Positions 11,711-25,100 of a stretch of DNA of 64,000 nt are shown piece after piece. Source of the DNA: Capillidium heterosporum. Its lineage: Eukaryota; Entomophthoromycota; Entomophthoromycetes; Entomophthorales; Capillidiaceae. The notes under the pieces are model-generated. The model was given only the letters and a program-made list of their open reading frames with translations, searched no databases and was not told the origin of the DNA. A program made the translations under genes and the position numbers. Location: NCBI GenBank assembly GCA_016630905.1, contig WBMQ01000014.1, positions 1,111,383 to 1,175,382 on the forward strand, in the 5' to 3' direction. Each line of letters begins with the position of its first letter. Positions within the stretch are counted from its first letter, which is position 1.

Positions 11711-13221
11711 ATGGTCCTGTTGAAGAACTGGATACCTTGGATACGATACTACCAATCGCAAACTACAATTGATACGACTAGGAACAATGGCAGCAGTAAC
11801 AACAACGCTATTGATGATACCGTTTTAAATGTAGGAAACAATTATCTAAGTGATGAGGAAATAGACAGGATGGAGGCGTTAGTAGAAAAACTAGCTAAAT
11901 TTGATGTAAAGACAGGTATATTTTTGGAGTTGGTTTGTTTTTTTAATTTTAATAAGATTTTGAACTTAGTTTGTTGGTAAATGAAGTCAACCCAGTTAAA
12001 TTGGTAAAGGCTGTAGAAAGTTATGGGGATGGAAGTATTACTTTAAAGGTAAAATAAAACTATACATATAAGCTAATAGTACATATATGCCCTTAGAGAT
12101 TGAAAAGGTTGCACAAGTTAATAAGAAAAGCATCGGATTACAAATTGCAATCGAGTACCGGTTTACAACTTTTGAAAAATCAAAGGTATTCAAGTTTTGA
12201 ATTGTTTGAAGAAGTGTTGTTTAAAGATGGTAAGGAGATAAAGGCATCTACCACGTAAGCTTGTTTTAGATTTAGATAATTTACATAGGTTTAGAGTACA
12301 TCAGTGGTTAGGTTCAAAATTTTCTAATTTGTTGGCAAATGGCAGTATCTTGGAAATTTGTTGCAAATATGAATATTTGAGTACCAAAGTAAGTTACCAT
12401 TGTTGAAGGAATTTGATTTATATGCTTTTTTTATTTAGCTATGTATTGCGATAGTTGCCAACTACCTGATCGATCTAAAGGACCAACCTTTGAAGAAAGT
12501 GGTATATTTAGATACTGTCGGCAACTTTCATATCAAATTGCTTGGCTATTATTTACATGTAAAAGGGATTGTGGACCCTTTGCCCCTACTAGAAAACTTT
12601 TTGTATTATAAGGTTACAGACTATGCTACCCTTGTCAACGTTTTGGCAAAGTTGCAGTACGACAGTGATAGCGGAGATGGAGCTTGTTTTGACTTGCTAG
12701 TTGTAGATTCTATTCATAAGCTACTGAGTCCTATGCTTAAAGATAATCTAAATAATTTCAACCCATCAGGTCAAGTATTGATATCACAGGTTATAAACCA
12801 GTTGAAGTTGCTTACTAGAAGTTTAAATTGTCCTACGCTGGTAAGAAATATGCAGCCATGCTTGTTACTGATAGCTTTACTTTGGATTTTTAGGTGACGA
12901 ACTTGGTCATAAAACCTACCTTCGACTTCACTAGTAAGGAAACTCGACCGAAGGACGGAAATTATTTATCTGAACCCAAAAAGTTGAAATATGGGCTTGG
13001 GAATACTCACTCCTTCCATGTTGACAGTCAGTTGGAACTACGACGAACCAATGAGAATGAGGAGGAGTTCAAGTTGAAAGTCGTCAAAGCTAGTAATTTG
13101 GTAAGAACCTTTTTATTTCTTTTGGTGCTAATATTTCTATTAGCCTACTTCGATGGTATGTAAGTTTCGTCTTGTAGATTCCAATAGTTCTATTCTGCTA
13201 CCTATACTTGATTTAAAGTAG
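11711..13221 (+). CDS. RAD51 paralogue (RAD51D-like) with degenerate Walker A
   Basis: Seven exons: 11711-11915, 11957-12048, 12097-12254, 12289-12388, 12439-12840, 12894-13100, 13144-13221; all junctions are GT-AG and phase-consistent, giving 413 residues. Homology to the RecA/RAD51 core is clear from Walker B (FDLLVVDSIHKLLSPML), the following helix with LKLLTRSLNCPTLVTNLV, and the C-terminal KLKVVKASNLPTSMVCKF strand pair that corresponds to the 'KS...P....F' end of RAD51 paralogues. Order and length best match RAD51D, a component of the recombination mediator complex acting at broken replication forks. The Walker A position reads ILEICCKYEYLSTKLCIA where an active enzyme has a GxxGxGKT loop: the glycines and catalytic lysine are gone. 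The N-terminus (LSDEEIDRMEALVEKLAKFD) suits the small helical domain of these proteins. Another RAD51 paralogue cannot be excluded. Confidence 0.75.
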
Positions 13222-14418
13222 CTGTTGGTTTTTGAAATATAAGATTCCTGCTGTTGTTCATTTGAATATATATAATTTTGACTTTAGAGTATCGTTGAGC
13301 CTTTGAAACTATTGATTGTATCTTCCATCTATACCTTTTAGTACTGTAAAACTGATAGTTTACTATACCAGATGTGAAATATCTATCACTATTTGCTCAA
13401 GGTTTTATTTAAGTGGTTTGTATTTGATAAGCTCCATAAGTTTCTAGGCTGATGGATGAGATACTTTTATCTTTATCTATCTAACGTTCAGAATCGCTAT
13501 TAGGAAATCGATGAAAACGTAACATTCTTTATTGTGCAAGGGGCATTCCAATATATTCGGCTGATGGATAAAAGTATTGGAGAAAATGGCTCTTCCAGCT
13601 ATATTTATGCCAGTAGTACTAATTTCTGATAATGGTGTCAGATTGGATGTATTAAGATATATGTTGTGTAGAATATAACTTGCTTCCTTGAGAATACAGT
13701 CGGATTCCAGGATCACTGGGGCACAGGTAGTAGTTGTAAAAAAGGCTGAAAGTTTCAAGTTGGATAGATCGAGTAACCTAACAGTACAAGAGAGGAGGCC
13801 AAGCCTTAGATTATATATGGCGCTGACAAGAAATACATAGGTGGTCACAGATTAAATTGTTTCTAATGGATGTCAATTTAGACAATGTGCTTCACCTAGC
13901 TTTGCTACTACAAACTGCCAAAAATATGAACACCTAAAGAATATGTTAGCCTTGATATAAATCGCAAGTGTACCATCAATACTTCCCGATTTACTCGCTT
14001 TCATTTAATAAGAGCACGGGTCCTTGATCGTATCAATTTGACTTCTGAAGATATCGTCCCTTAAGACTATACTAATATTTAGGCAGCATAACAAAACATC
14101 ATATAAAGATAAAATATATTTACAAAATATAACATTCCATTGTACCAAACTCTACTTTAATACCGCGAACTGAAGTCCTTAACGTTTATTAGGGGGAACC
14201 TAAGCTTACGAGCGCATAAACTGGTTAGCAGTAGTTGAAAGCGGGAGAACGGTAACCAGTTCAAGCAAGGGGCCATGATAGCAAGTCTTGGGTGGCAATA
14301 GGCGAAAAAAGATTAGGTAGTAGGGAAGGTGTAGAGCAGGGGTAAAGCAAAGGGGATGTTGGGTTGAATAGGTTGGCGCTCTTTAGTACCGGTTAGTTTA
14401 ATGACAACTACCTATAAG
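13222..14418. other. Intergenic between RAD51 paralogue and Rho1
   Basis: Contains the two converging 3' ends. A minus-strand stretch at 13477-13848 is listed separately. An inverted repeat AACTGGTTA (14219-14227) / TAACCAGTT (14253-14261) lies about 160 bp past the Rho1 stop and could shape its 3' UTR. Confidence 0.45.
13477..13848 (-). other. Open reading stretch, possible gene fragment
   Basis: About 123 codons are open on the minus strand with gene-like codon composition, but there is no ATG at the start (first codon GTG) and I recognise no domain. It could be the last exon of an unrecognised gene or chance. Confidence 0.22.
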
Positions 14419-15166
<748 letters not shown>

Positions 15167-17066
15167 ATTTTCTAACTACAATCGATGTGAATAAATAGTA
15201 CAGTAAGAGTCAGGTTCAACAAGGTGTATTATAGTGCTGAAATAAAAAGGCGAAATAGGCAGGTCTACTTACCGTGTAATTAGGGTAACAGTTGATGAAT
15301 GGAACTTAAAAATTTGTTAATGAACTGAGTAACCACTCATAAAGTTGAAGCTGTAACATAAATTTGGGTGGGGTAAATTAGGTAGCCAATAGCTTGGTGT
15401 TGTAAGCTGAAGGCGGGAAAATTAAGCTGAGATTCAATCACAATTTGACCACTTGGCTGGAGTTGGTTTAGTTTGTTCTTTGAAATTGAGGTCAAGGAGT
15501 TGCTGAATTGCTTTTACTTGCTATAAATAACCAGTTTAAACGGAAAAGCTTGCAACCCAACTGGATTCATATATATCCTTTTCCTAAAAATAGCTTTTTA
15601 TCTAGCTAATTATGTAATTTTGCTTTATGGATTGAAGTGATTGGTTAGAATGTATGGAAATGATACATTCTGAAGGATGATGAGTAAACTTCCCAAATTA
15701 GAAGATTGCACTAGACTGGACTGTGCTTTGCTGTGTACGCATCTTGCATTCTTTGGATTTTGTTGAATTGGAATTTGAGAGGACATCTGTTTTGCACGAT
15801 TAAACTTGATGAAGTTGTAAGAGATGTGATTTATTGCATCTTTTATCTATCTCAGATGGGTATTGAGAAGGAATGGTTATTAGTATAAGATGGATAATTA
15901 AGTAAATAGGATAGCTAAAAGGATTTTTCCGTTGTAGCTTTTGTGGAAATTTAGAGCTGCGATTATCCTTTCCTATAACTTTCGATTTTAGACTCCGCTG
16001 ATTTTAGATTCAAAAGCTAATTATTTTTGAATAACAAAGTTTAATAGGAACTCCGTCTATAATAGTGATAATACATATCTAAAATATACGGGATATTTTA
16101 CTACACGATATACAAGATATATAATTTTGTAGTAATAAAACCAACATATACTATTTTGTATCAGTTTATATATATAACACTTTTAATAACTAGAGTAAAT
16201 TAACTTGTCTGGATCTAACAAATATTCTAAAGGAAATGGTTGTTATGTATAGAACTGCTATAGAAGTGACAGTAACTTGTATTGATATCTCCTAATATAG
16301 AAAAGCTGTGGATGGTAGCCAAGAAATTATAATGCTTGGCGTAACTATTCTATTTATAAAGAAGCCTATTTTCCATTTAGTAATAAATGTATTTTTAGTA
16401 GTAGTCACGTAACTAGTATAAAAATATGTACTTGTGTATATCAGGTATAGTTTTTAAACTGAAATATTTTAGGAAAGACCATTTGGTTTTAATATATACC
16501 TCTACGGTATACATTTTAGTATATTGCTATGATTAATTAGAACTATATCTCCTCAAGGTATAAATGGAATAGCTTTTAACAATTGAAACAAATCCGTTCT
16601 GCTTTGGACTCTGAAAAAGCACTGTTAGAATGCCGAACTTTGAGTCCACTTTTCTATAGCAGATCGAAATGTCATTCAAAGCCATCAATCTAAATCAAGA
16701 CAGCAGCCTAAAGCTATTCAATATGATAGGCCATGAGTGAATTTTAACCTATATATCCTAAATTTACACAGGTAAATGTAGATGCACCAACTTATAAACT
16801 TGATTTGCTTTTGAAAGCAACTCCTCAACTGCTGGTTTGCCAGCAACTAGCAAAGCTTACGTAATTTCGGCTCTGTATACTTATTTTAACGTTAAATCTA
16901 ATATGAAGATTACATAAATCTTGCTCGTTGTTGGCAAACCAGCAGTTGAAATTTAAGTTCTTGATTGGCCTGATCCATTTTTTGCTCTGATTCGTTTGTA
17001 GATTTAGAACCCATAGAAGCCAGAATAATAGCTTTCATTTTCTTTATAAATATACATTTCTAAGCA
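15167..17066. other. Intergenic, divergent promoters of Rho1 and the Rad60-like gene
   Basis: 1.9 kb without a convincing reading frame. The Rho1 promoter lies at its left end and the Rad60-like promoter at its right end. A long inverted repeat at 16825-16949 is listed separately. Confidence 0.5.
16825..16949. repeat. 18-bp inverted repeat upstream of the Rad60-like gene
   Basis: TCAACTGCTGGTTTGCCA at 16825-16842 recurs exactly in inverse orientation at 16932-16949, with related bases beyond. The left copy also contains its own palindrome GCTGG-TTTG-CCAGC. The pair ends about 117 bp before the start codon at 17067, a position suited to a transcription-factor site. Confidence 0.55.
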
Positions 17067-19082
17067 ATGAATGAAGAGATAATTTTGCTTTCGTCGGATG
17101 ATGAGGCATTTGCACCAACCACCACAAGCAACAACATTACAGCTCAATCCAAACGCAATGCCCGTAAAAAAGCAACTGTCAAAAAACCAAAGAGCAACAG
17201 TAAGAAATTTACGTTTTCATGCTAAAACTTTTAGAGAACCCTCGCAAAAGCGCACGGCTCAATCCTGGGCCAGTTCCTCAAGCTACCGAAGTTATCGACT
17301 TAAATAGTGATCCAGCTCCATTGCTCAGTGAAGCATACGTGGAACCTAAAAATGTCATCAAGCTCAAAACCGTCTTACCTTCCAAAAACTCCACTATTCC
17401 ATTTCAACCATCGATGTTTACGATAGATACCCCCATACTTGTCAATAACAACACTGGTTCTGGCTTTACTTCTCCACAGGATCGAGAGCTGTCCAACCTC
17501 CCAATTACCCCGCTTACTGAGATCAGCCCTAATTTGACTAAAGCTAAAGATTATAAGCCACCTTCATACAAGATTACTTTAAAATCCGATGAAGGCCCCT
17601 CCAACTCTCAATTTTCAACTTCATCTGTCAACGAGCTTTGCAAGCAGTTAACTAGCCTTAAATCCGATTGTTTAGAATCCCCGACTGTTGAAGTAGATAC
17701 CCCACTCGAAACTCAGTCTACACAGCTTTTGCTTTCAAGTCCATCTACCCATTCGTCACCCCAGAAGCGCAAGTGGGTCGATAAAGAAGACTTATTTTTG
17801 CCAGTAATCGATGATTTCTTTGTCTCCGATGGTAGCTTAATGATATTTAAACAACACTAACATACTTTAGCTCATAGGTCTTTCGATATAGAAGCAGAGC
17901 TCAAAAAATTAGAAGAAGAGCGACTTGAAAAGGCAAAAGTTAAAATCAGTGAAGAGCCCAATGTGTCGATAATTGAAAAAAGCGACACTGGCTTTGAAAT
18001 TGAAATGATTGACTTTGGTGACATAAAGTAAGTTTATTTTAGTATCCATCCTGACACCTTTATTTTAGACGCAAACCTGCCAAGAAGCTCAAGCCTACTC
18101 CATTTAAAGAGAAGAGTTTTGATAAACCCGTTCCTACTATTTCCGAAACAAGGTACTATAAAATTGGAGGTATATTGCTTATATTCTAGAGTACAAGATA
18201 CTATACCTATTACAATTGAAGACGAGAATATCCTCAATCTATTAAGCCAGATTGAATCGGCTACAAAAGCTAGAAAAGAGAACGACTCCGATATGAGCGA
18301 CCTTATGGCAGGGTGCGAATCCCTACCCGTACAGCTTGCCACCATATACAAAGCACCAAAGAACGCACGCTGCACCATTACCTGCATTTTCCAGGAGGCG
18401 ATCTGGGGACCCGACGGGCAACCGGTATGGTCCGATTACAACGCACCGGCCCACTTTGACCTTAACCTACATTCGGTCATCGACGGGATCTACAATAAAG
18501 TAGCTGAACAGCGCCGTATCCCTAAGGGCGGGTTCATCATCGAGTATAATGAAGTATACTTGACCTACAACAACACGCCGTTGGAATTGGGCATCCGACC
18601 CGACGCCGAAGTGAAATTCTGTAACCTGACCCTTTTTACTTAGAGTACTAATGCCTTGTTTATAGACGTCTATTCACGTGCTGAATATGAAAAAGTCAAG
18701 GAGCGACGGAAGTTGGAGGCCGACCAACGTATTGAAGATTCCAAGATCGATCCCGAAATCCTAGCCATCAAGAAGAACTTCAAATCGGCTGACGAGCTCT
18801 ATATCTCCTTATTCATCCAAGTCAAAGGCAGCCGTGCTAAGGAGCAGTTTAACGTTGCGGTGGTAAGTTTTACTTTTATTTTTGTAAATTTATATTTGCT
18901 AGTACAAGCAGGTCAAAGATCTGTTAGCTGCCATCCGCGACCGTCTAAAGATCCCTAATGATGAACGTATCGAGTTGGAATGTGATGGGGACTACTTAGA
19001 GCATGACAAAAAGTTTGATGAGTTTGATTTTGAGGATGGAGATGTTTTGGATCTTAAGCGGGGCCTCCTTCCTAAGAAATGA
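17067..19082 (+). CDS. Rad60/Esc2/NIP45-like protein with SUMO-like domains
   Basis: Seven exons: 17067-17199, 17235-17831, 17871-18027, 18069-18152, 18190-18620, 18666-18862, 18912-19082; introns 35-49 nt, joined protein 589 residues. The N-terminal half is polar and disordered and carries SUMO-interacting-motif candidates (EIILLSSDDE at the very start, then VIDLNSD, and FEIEMIDFGD near residue 285). Two ubiquitin-like folds follow: the first around residues 375-475 (FDLNLHSVIDGIYNKVAE to LELGIRPDAEVKF), the second at the C-terminus (KDLLAAIRDRLKIP to DFEDGDVLDLKRG). This order, an N-terminal SIM region and tandem SUMO-like domains, is that of Rad60 (fission yeast), Esc2 and NIP45, which work with the SUMO pathway and Smc5/6 in replication-fork repair and silencing. 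Intron 5 (18621-18665) has a clear TACTAAT branch site. Confidence 0.8.
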
Positions 19083-19743
19083 GGATTGCGTCAGGTTGCA
19101 AGAGATTTTGTGATTGGATACGCTGTTGATTTACTTTAACAAAGTTTTATTGTGTTTTGATAGATTAAAATATTTCTAATAGTTTCTATTATCGTTTGAT
19201 GGCTATTTTGATTTAGTAGATTTCCAGCTCTAGGTGCTTGTAAATTTGGTAAAATATATCGGTTAAACTGTTAGTTTGCTTATAGTGTACTATACATTTA
19301 TTGTAACCAACATAAAGACTGGTTACAATCACTTTTGAATAGAGTTTGGATTCTTGGATAGAAATTTGAATTAGTGGAACTAAACTTACCTATATAATAT
19401 ACATTGTAATATGGCACTTTGGTCTATTAAGATTAAAACGAGATGCAAAAAGTTACCTGAGAAAATTTCAATTCAGATGGGTACGATACTAAATCTCCTA
19501 GTGAAGTTAAAAGACAAGTCAGGGTGAACTTAAGAATATGGATACGAGCTGAGAACGATTCTAGATGATCAAAAGTGTTTAAAACATGACTGATAAAAAA
19601 GCATGTGTATAAGCGTAGGAAGTTCGCTTGATAGAGATGCATTGAATTGGCAACAAAAAGTAAATGTTTATCTACTACTCTAGTGTGTATAAAGTATTTT
19701 CCTAGTAAGCCAGCCATAATGATGGAAACTAAAAAGACAGTTA
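19083..19743. other. Intergenic, no gene seen
   Basis: Spacer between the Rad60-like gene and the tRNA. Open stretches on the minus strand here run into the tRNA gene and are not coding. Confidence 0.5.
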
Positions 19744-19815
19744 CTCCCTGACAGGGAATCGAACCCCGGCCGTCGCTGTGAGAGAGCGAAATCCTAACCA
19801 CTGGACCATCGAGGA
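19744..19815 (-). tRNA. tRNA-Glu (anticodon CTC)
   Basis: The minus strand folds as a 72-nt tRNA without intron. The D-arm region (TGGTCCAGTGGTTAGGA) carries the A box, the anticodon arm TCGCT-CTCTCAC-AGCGA exposes CTC, and the T arm CGGGG-TTCGATT-CCCTG carries the B box. The sequence matches eukaryotic tRNA-Glu at the identity positions. One pair of the acceptor stem (fifth from the end) is a mismatch in my folding. Confidence 0.93.
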
Positions 19816-20970
19816 CTTGCAACATTTTATAAGTGCATATCTATTAGTCTAGTAGTTTTTATCTACTTGGCTAACGACCTTTATAAAAACACTGATTTTG
19901 GCTACCTTTATCTTTCTTTTCTGAATATACCTTCAATTACTTGAACTAATTTTATAGTGCGTTGACACATATAGTTTAAACTTATATTTAATTTTTGGAT
20001 GAAACTGATACATTATAAACTTTTAATGTTCTAGCTTTCTAACAGAATTGTGGTTGTTTCTTGGACCTGTCTCCTTTAACAGTGAAGCTATTAAAAGGGC
20101 TTCATTAATAGTATAGGTTATTAGTTACATCTTTTTAATAGCTTCAATATTGGTGGAGGTAGGTTCAAGTAATGAAAACAAGTAAAAATCCAAACTACGG
20201 TAGCTAGTTGGCATTTCAAAAAGCACCAATTTTTAGTCGATATGTATGTATACTGCTTTCAAAACTTTACATAAAGCTATACAACTAAATATATTTAGCT
20301 AATATCCTAGTACAACTTCGACTGGTACTTCTATTCCAATTTATATTAACCTTTCTTTTTAGAGATTTACTGTATAGAGTATAGATGGATTTAAATAGGA
20401 TGATACTCCATTACTGTAACTAATACTGTAATTGCTGATTGGGAAATATACTCAACTTACAAATCTAATTTTAACAAAATATCGTATCTTAATGTTTTAC
20501 TAATCTAAATAAAATTGGATAAGCCTACCTCTAAATAGGTGTAAGCCGATGTATAAGCTTAGTCTGCTTCACCAATGTAGGCTTGACGAAACTGAAAAGT
20601 TTGTACGTGATCCAGTTTAAAATATAATAAATTTAAGTTCATAATGTATTAAATGTTTCAGTAAAGCAGTGAAAGTTTAAATATAATAGGCGATATTGAT
20701 TCCCCAAACATCATGAAAGAAATCTTTATTTGGCAAATTGCCTTACTTCCGGTACTTTACCTCAACCACTCAAAAGTTACGAGGCATAGTTCCATCCCAC
20801 TTGCTTTCAACTGAACGCAACTCAACTTTACCCAACCATGTTTAGTTCAAGCTAGTAATAATTTATTCCAATCTAAAGTGACCTAGCAGCCAATTGCTAA
20901 ACCCACACCCAAATGTACAAATAAATACATGGACAATCTCGGGTAGATCCCAACCTTTGAGGTAGTGCTA
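19816..20970. other. Intergenic, no gene seen
   Basis: AT-rich DNA between the tRNA and the SAM-HMG gene; no reading frame, RNA or clear repeat recognised. Confidence 0.5.
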
Positions 20971-22198
20971 CTTATCCTCCTTCCGTGGCCGTCCAATACA
21001 TTTCACTGGGAGCAATGGTTAGTAAGGCCCAGACTTTTATCAAAAGTTAAAATGGAGGTTTTATTACCTTTTTGTTTATGCATGCTATGGAATTTTTGCA
21101 GATATTCCTGGTATTGCTAGATCCAAGAGTTTTGAAAGTTAGTACTGGTGGAAAATTATTTGCAAAATGGTGCCCTTACTCTATAATTTTCAGTGCCCTT
21201 GTAGATTTTATTTTCCTGGCTGTAGCGAAGTCGATCCCTCTCGGCATGCTGTAGGTAGGGTAGTTTTTCAGCAGGGGACATCTCCTTCCACATGGAGGCT
21301 ACCTTCTTGGCCGCCTCGGTGAAGTTCAAGCTCTGCAGCTCCTCCTTTTCTCTTATCTGCATGGAAAATAGGATGTAGGCGGTGCGGGGCTTTTTGGGTC
21401 CGTTAGGGTCGACTTTTGGATGCCTCCTATAGCGTCGCTTGCCCGATTTGAAGTCAAACTGTTTTTGGTTGTCTTCGCTCGGGTTGAGATTGTTGTAGTG
21501 CAAAGAGGACATGTAAGAGTCATAGTCACTTTCGTTAGAGTTGCTTCGGTCGTTGTTGCTCAAGTTGCTGTTGGGCCCCGAGGCTTCGTTGTCGATTGAC
21601 CTATCTTCCTCTCTCGAGATAAAGGTGGTGTTGAGGTCGTTGGTGTTGATCAAGTTTTCTATTCGAGTTTTTGCTGGCTTAGTGTCGGTGTTGTTGTCTT
21701 GAGGATTAGTTCTGTTTGGTAAGATCGTAAAAGCGCTACTTGAGCCTTGGTCGTTAGTACTTGATTCTAAAACTGCAATTATTAGAACGTATATTCAGAC
21801 ATAATACTATATGTGGCTTGTACTTAATAGAAACAGTACCTCTATCATTACTTTCTACGTTTAAAAGTTTATTTATGGACATTATACTTCTATGTTTGTA
21901 CCCAGACCTTCTGGTTTTGATGGCACTAAGAATCCACTAGAGTTGTTAAAAGTTGCTAAAGAAAGGTGGTTACTTCTTGGTCCCTTTCTTGTACACCCAT
22001 ACTCTCTAGGTCGGATTTCGTAATAGCTGAAAGCTTGAAAATTGGCGTAAGCGTCGGTTATTGATGATAGAAATTGGTTACCTTTGCGAAAGATCGTATG
22101 CCGTTCCTCGTAAGCGCTTCAAAATGTATCGATAGCCCTAGGTTGTCCAAAAATTCCAAAAGCTCGTTCTCTTCAATACTTTGCATGCTAACCGCCAT
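20971..22198 (-). CDS. SAM-domain, HMG-box and AT-hook DNA-binding protein
   Basis: Six exons on the minus strand: 22198-22082, 22033-21974, 21936-21840, 21772-21180, 21116-21068, 21005-20971; phases agree and the protein is 316 residues. Residues about 8-70 form a SAM (sterile alpha motif) domain (ELLEFLDNLGLSIHFEALT, then ITKSDLESMGVQERDQEW). A Ser/Asn-rich linker follows. Residues about 210-280 are an HMG box (GPKKPRTAYILFSMQIR, then AKKVASMWKEMSPAEKLPYL). The last exon adds GRPRKEDK, an AT-hook core. HMG box plus AT-hook indicates binding to the minor groove of AT-rich DNA; SAM domains usually mediate oligomerisation. The exon 4 acceptor could be CAG at 21773 or TTTTAG six bases on; both keep the frame. 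The ATG at 22198 is followed by a second in frame four codons later. The specific role is unknown. Confidence 0.78.
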
Positions 22199-25100
22199 AA
22201 AGGAAAAGTTTCAAATGAGGAAAGGATATTTGAAATGAAATGGACTTTTGGACAGTTGGTGGGCCAGCTATTTATAAGATTATAACCTATACCTGGATGA
22301 AGTAATTAATTAACCAAAGCTCGCTTTACAAAATATTTTCAGCGAGTTTATAATGGAATCGGTACACCAGCAATTTACATTTTGGAACTTAGGTTTTTAG
22401 GATAGGTCAATCCACCATAAAGTGATGAGATCATTACTTATTCGCTAAACGACTTTCCTGGATAAAAGTTCGGGAAATTATACTAAAGGGCCATGGCCGC
22501 CGTTCATGCGCCTACCAAAATGGTAAATAAACATTTCGATTAGCTCATTCGAGCATGATGGCTGCTTATTAGATTGGTCTCAAAGAAATATGGGCACAGT
22601 TAAGCATACAGACTTAGGTGCCAGGAAAGCATAGACGTAAGGCAAGGCTTCAGTCGCTAATAACTAAAGATTAGATACTTGCAAAGCTGTGGGCAGGAAT
22701 ATGTACAATTTAATATTATTACTATTTTGCTAAACTAGGTCCATATCTCCGCATGATACCATCTGAAGGTTTGTTTTAATTGGATAAAATGATGTACATT
22801 AGGGAAAATGAAGGCGTCCTTGCAAACAATACTAGACCATCTATTATATAAATAGTGCAGGTGTACTTTTAGATCAAAGTGCCTACAAGGTATTGTGGTT
22901 ACTATCTTGTTTACTTTGACATTCCAAAGATGGCAGCCAATTTCCAGTTAAAGCTGTAGTAGCGGCTAAAACGGGTGCTATTTCCCTTAGCCGAAATATA
23001 TTTAGAAACCTCAATTTAGTCATGTCCGGACACCTTAGTGTGCACCGATAACATTATATTTGCTGAGAATGAAGTTCTTTTCAAACTTATAAATAGATAT
23101 TTCTAAATTTGCTTGTTCTTCATTGTGCCCTTTAGGAATTGGACGTTGGGCGAACAAGCAATCTGCCTGTATTTCAAATAGGGTGGATAGCAGCCGAAAT
23201 ACTTTCTTTTTGCCTCTATAAAGGAATATAATGCTATATCTGTAAGGCGAGGTTTTGAAAAGCTTTTCTAAATTTGACAAGTGGTGGAGGTTTTTTCAAA
23301 TTGAGAAGGCACACCTACATCTTATTTTATCGTACTGCTTGAACCTCCTACCCATATGAATACACTTTGCTACTGCAATTAATAATAATGCTATTGACCC
23401 AGCCTTTGTCTTTCTCAACAGAAATTGACTTTTATAAATAAAGCCTTGTTTCAGTGAATTTTTGAGTACCTTGGCTGATAAAGATGTATCCCCACTTTTA
23501 TCTATCTATGAGTCGAAAGGTGTTGAAGCGAAATAGTGGCCAATATGTCTTTCTCTGCCTTTACTAAGCAGAGTAAAGAAGCACCTGACACCTTCTAAAT
23601 CTGTAGAAAAGCACTATATTTGGCCCTTTGCCTTGTGGATTGCAAAGTGTAGTTCCAATAAAGGAGCAAAAATCGCTATTAAAAGTGTGATTATATGTCA
23701 GGTGTAGCTCACAATATAAAAAGTATGCATTATCGATAATGATCCAGCACCATTCTAAATTTTGATCAGGCATAGGATACATATTTAACTATATGTTGTA
23801 ATCTAAGTTCAAGCGTTATTGGTAAGCTGTAATATCCGTATATACGCTGTAAAAGAGGCTTCAAAGCCATCTGCCGCTGAAAAGTTGTAAAGTAACCACC
23901 TCTTAGCCACGCCTTTAGTTTCTAATTATGGGTAATATTGAGGTTTTGGTTTAGTACTTTCTGCATAATGAAATGCAGGTTGCAAGTTACAAATCCAATC
24001 AAAAGCTGTCTGCTTGAACAAATTCAAAATTAGTAAAGTTGAAGTAGTGACGTTTACCAATTATAATCTGCAAACCAACATCCATTTTGGTCCGGAGCTC
24101 GCTAAATTTCCAAGGAGATCTCATCAGTTAAGGGTATAGGGAACTGATAACGCTAAAAAAGCTTGCTTGTCTACCATGGTACCCGGTATGGCTTACACAT
24201 CCTAGTAAATATCGGAGGTCCCATACCAATATATGTTTGCAAGTCTAATTTGCTATTACTATTTAGGTTACGTTTACCAATAAAGAATAGTCCAGGAACT
24301 AGGATAAGTTGAAATTTCATCCAAAAGCTTAGAGATAACTTGTTGGCCTGGAGGGTGGACGGGTAAATTTACTTCAAACAGTATTTTGATATTACTATAT
24401 TTAAACTTATATTCATGAATTGTTCCTTCCAATTAAACTTGTAGTCCGAACCTACATGGTGGGATGGGATTCGATGCCTTTGAAGGCTAACAAAAATGTA
24501 TAAGTCCCTATCATACGTTTGGGAATATTGTGCTAGCTTTAGAGGCACTTTTGTAAGGATCAGACCGGTAGTTTTGTAGGAGGATCCAGTTATAAACCCT
24601 CAGGTTATTTTTATACCTTGGTCTACTATATTTGTATATTGGTCACCCGTCCCGTAAATTAGCAAAGATACCGGACCGCCAAAATGGGCTACATATTTAA
24701 GACGGCTGTCTATTTATATATTAATTCGTTGTTATGTTCTTTCAGTCTATCTAGGATCATATGCTGAAGTTCATATAGAGTGGATATAGATAGGGTTATA
24801 TATGGATATGGCACCTGTATATTGAAATAGCCAGTTTACGACTGTAATTTTCATCATTTAAAAAATAGCAACAAGACAATGATCTACTGATTATTGAGCT
24901 CTTATACAAAGGTTGGTTTAATTTGAAATGCACCTGTAGATATAGGAAAAATATATCTCATTTCTAGTTACTATGAAAATATACTGAAGAATATATGTTA
25001 GGGATTAAATGGATCAGTTATTTGTTATATATTTGAATGTGTAGTTACAAAACATATTCAATCACATTGACTTATTCAACTGCTTAAATTCCTGTTAAGG

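Noticed and set aside
19433-19825. 130-codon minus-strand open frame
   Set aside because: It runs through the tRNA-Glu gene; its start is the tRNA sequence itself and the rest has no protein features.
24170-24660. Short GC-rich inverted blocks (GACGGGTAAATT / AATTTACGGGACG)
   Set aside because: Match is too short and imperfect, and no element boundaries could be defined.
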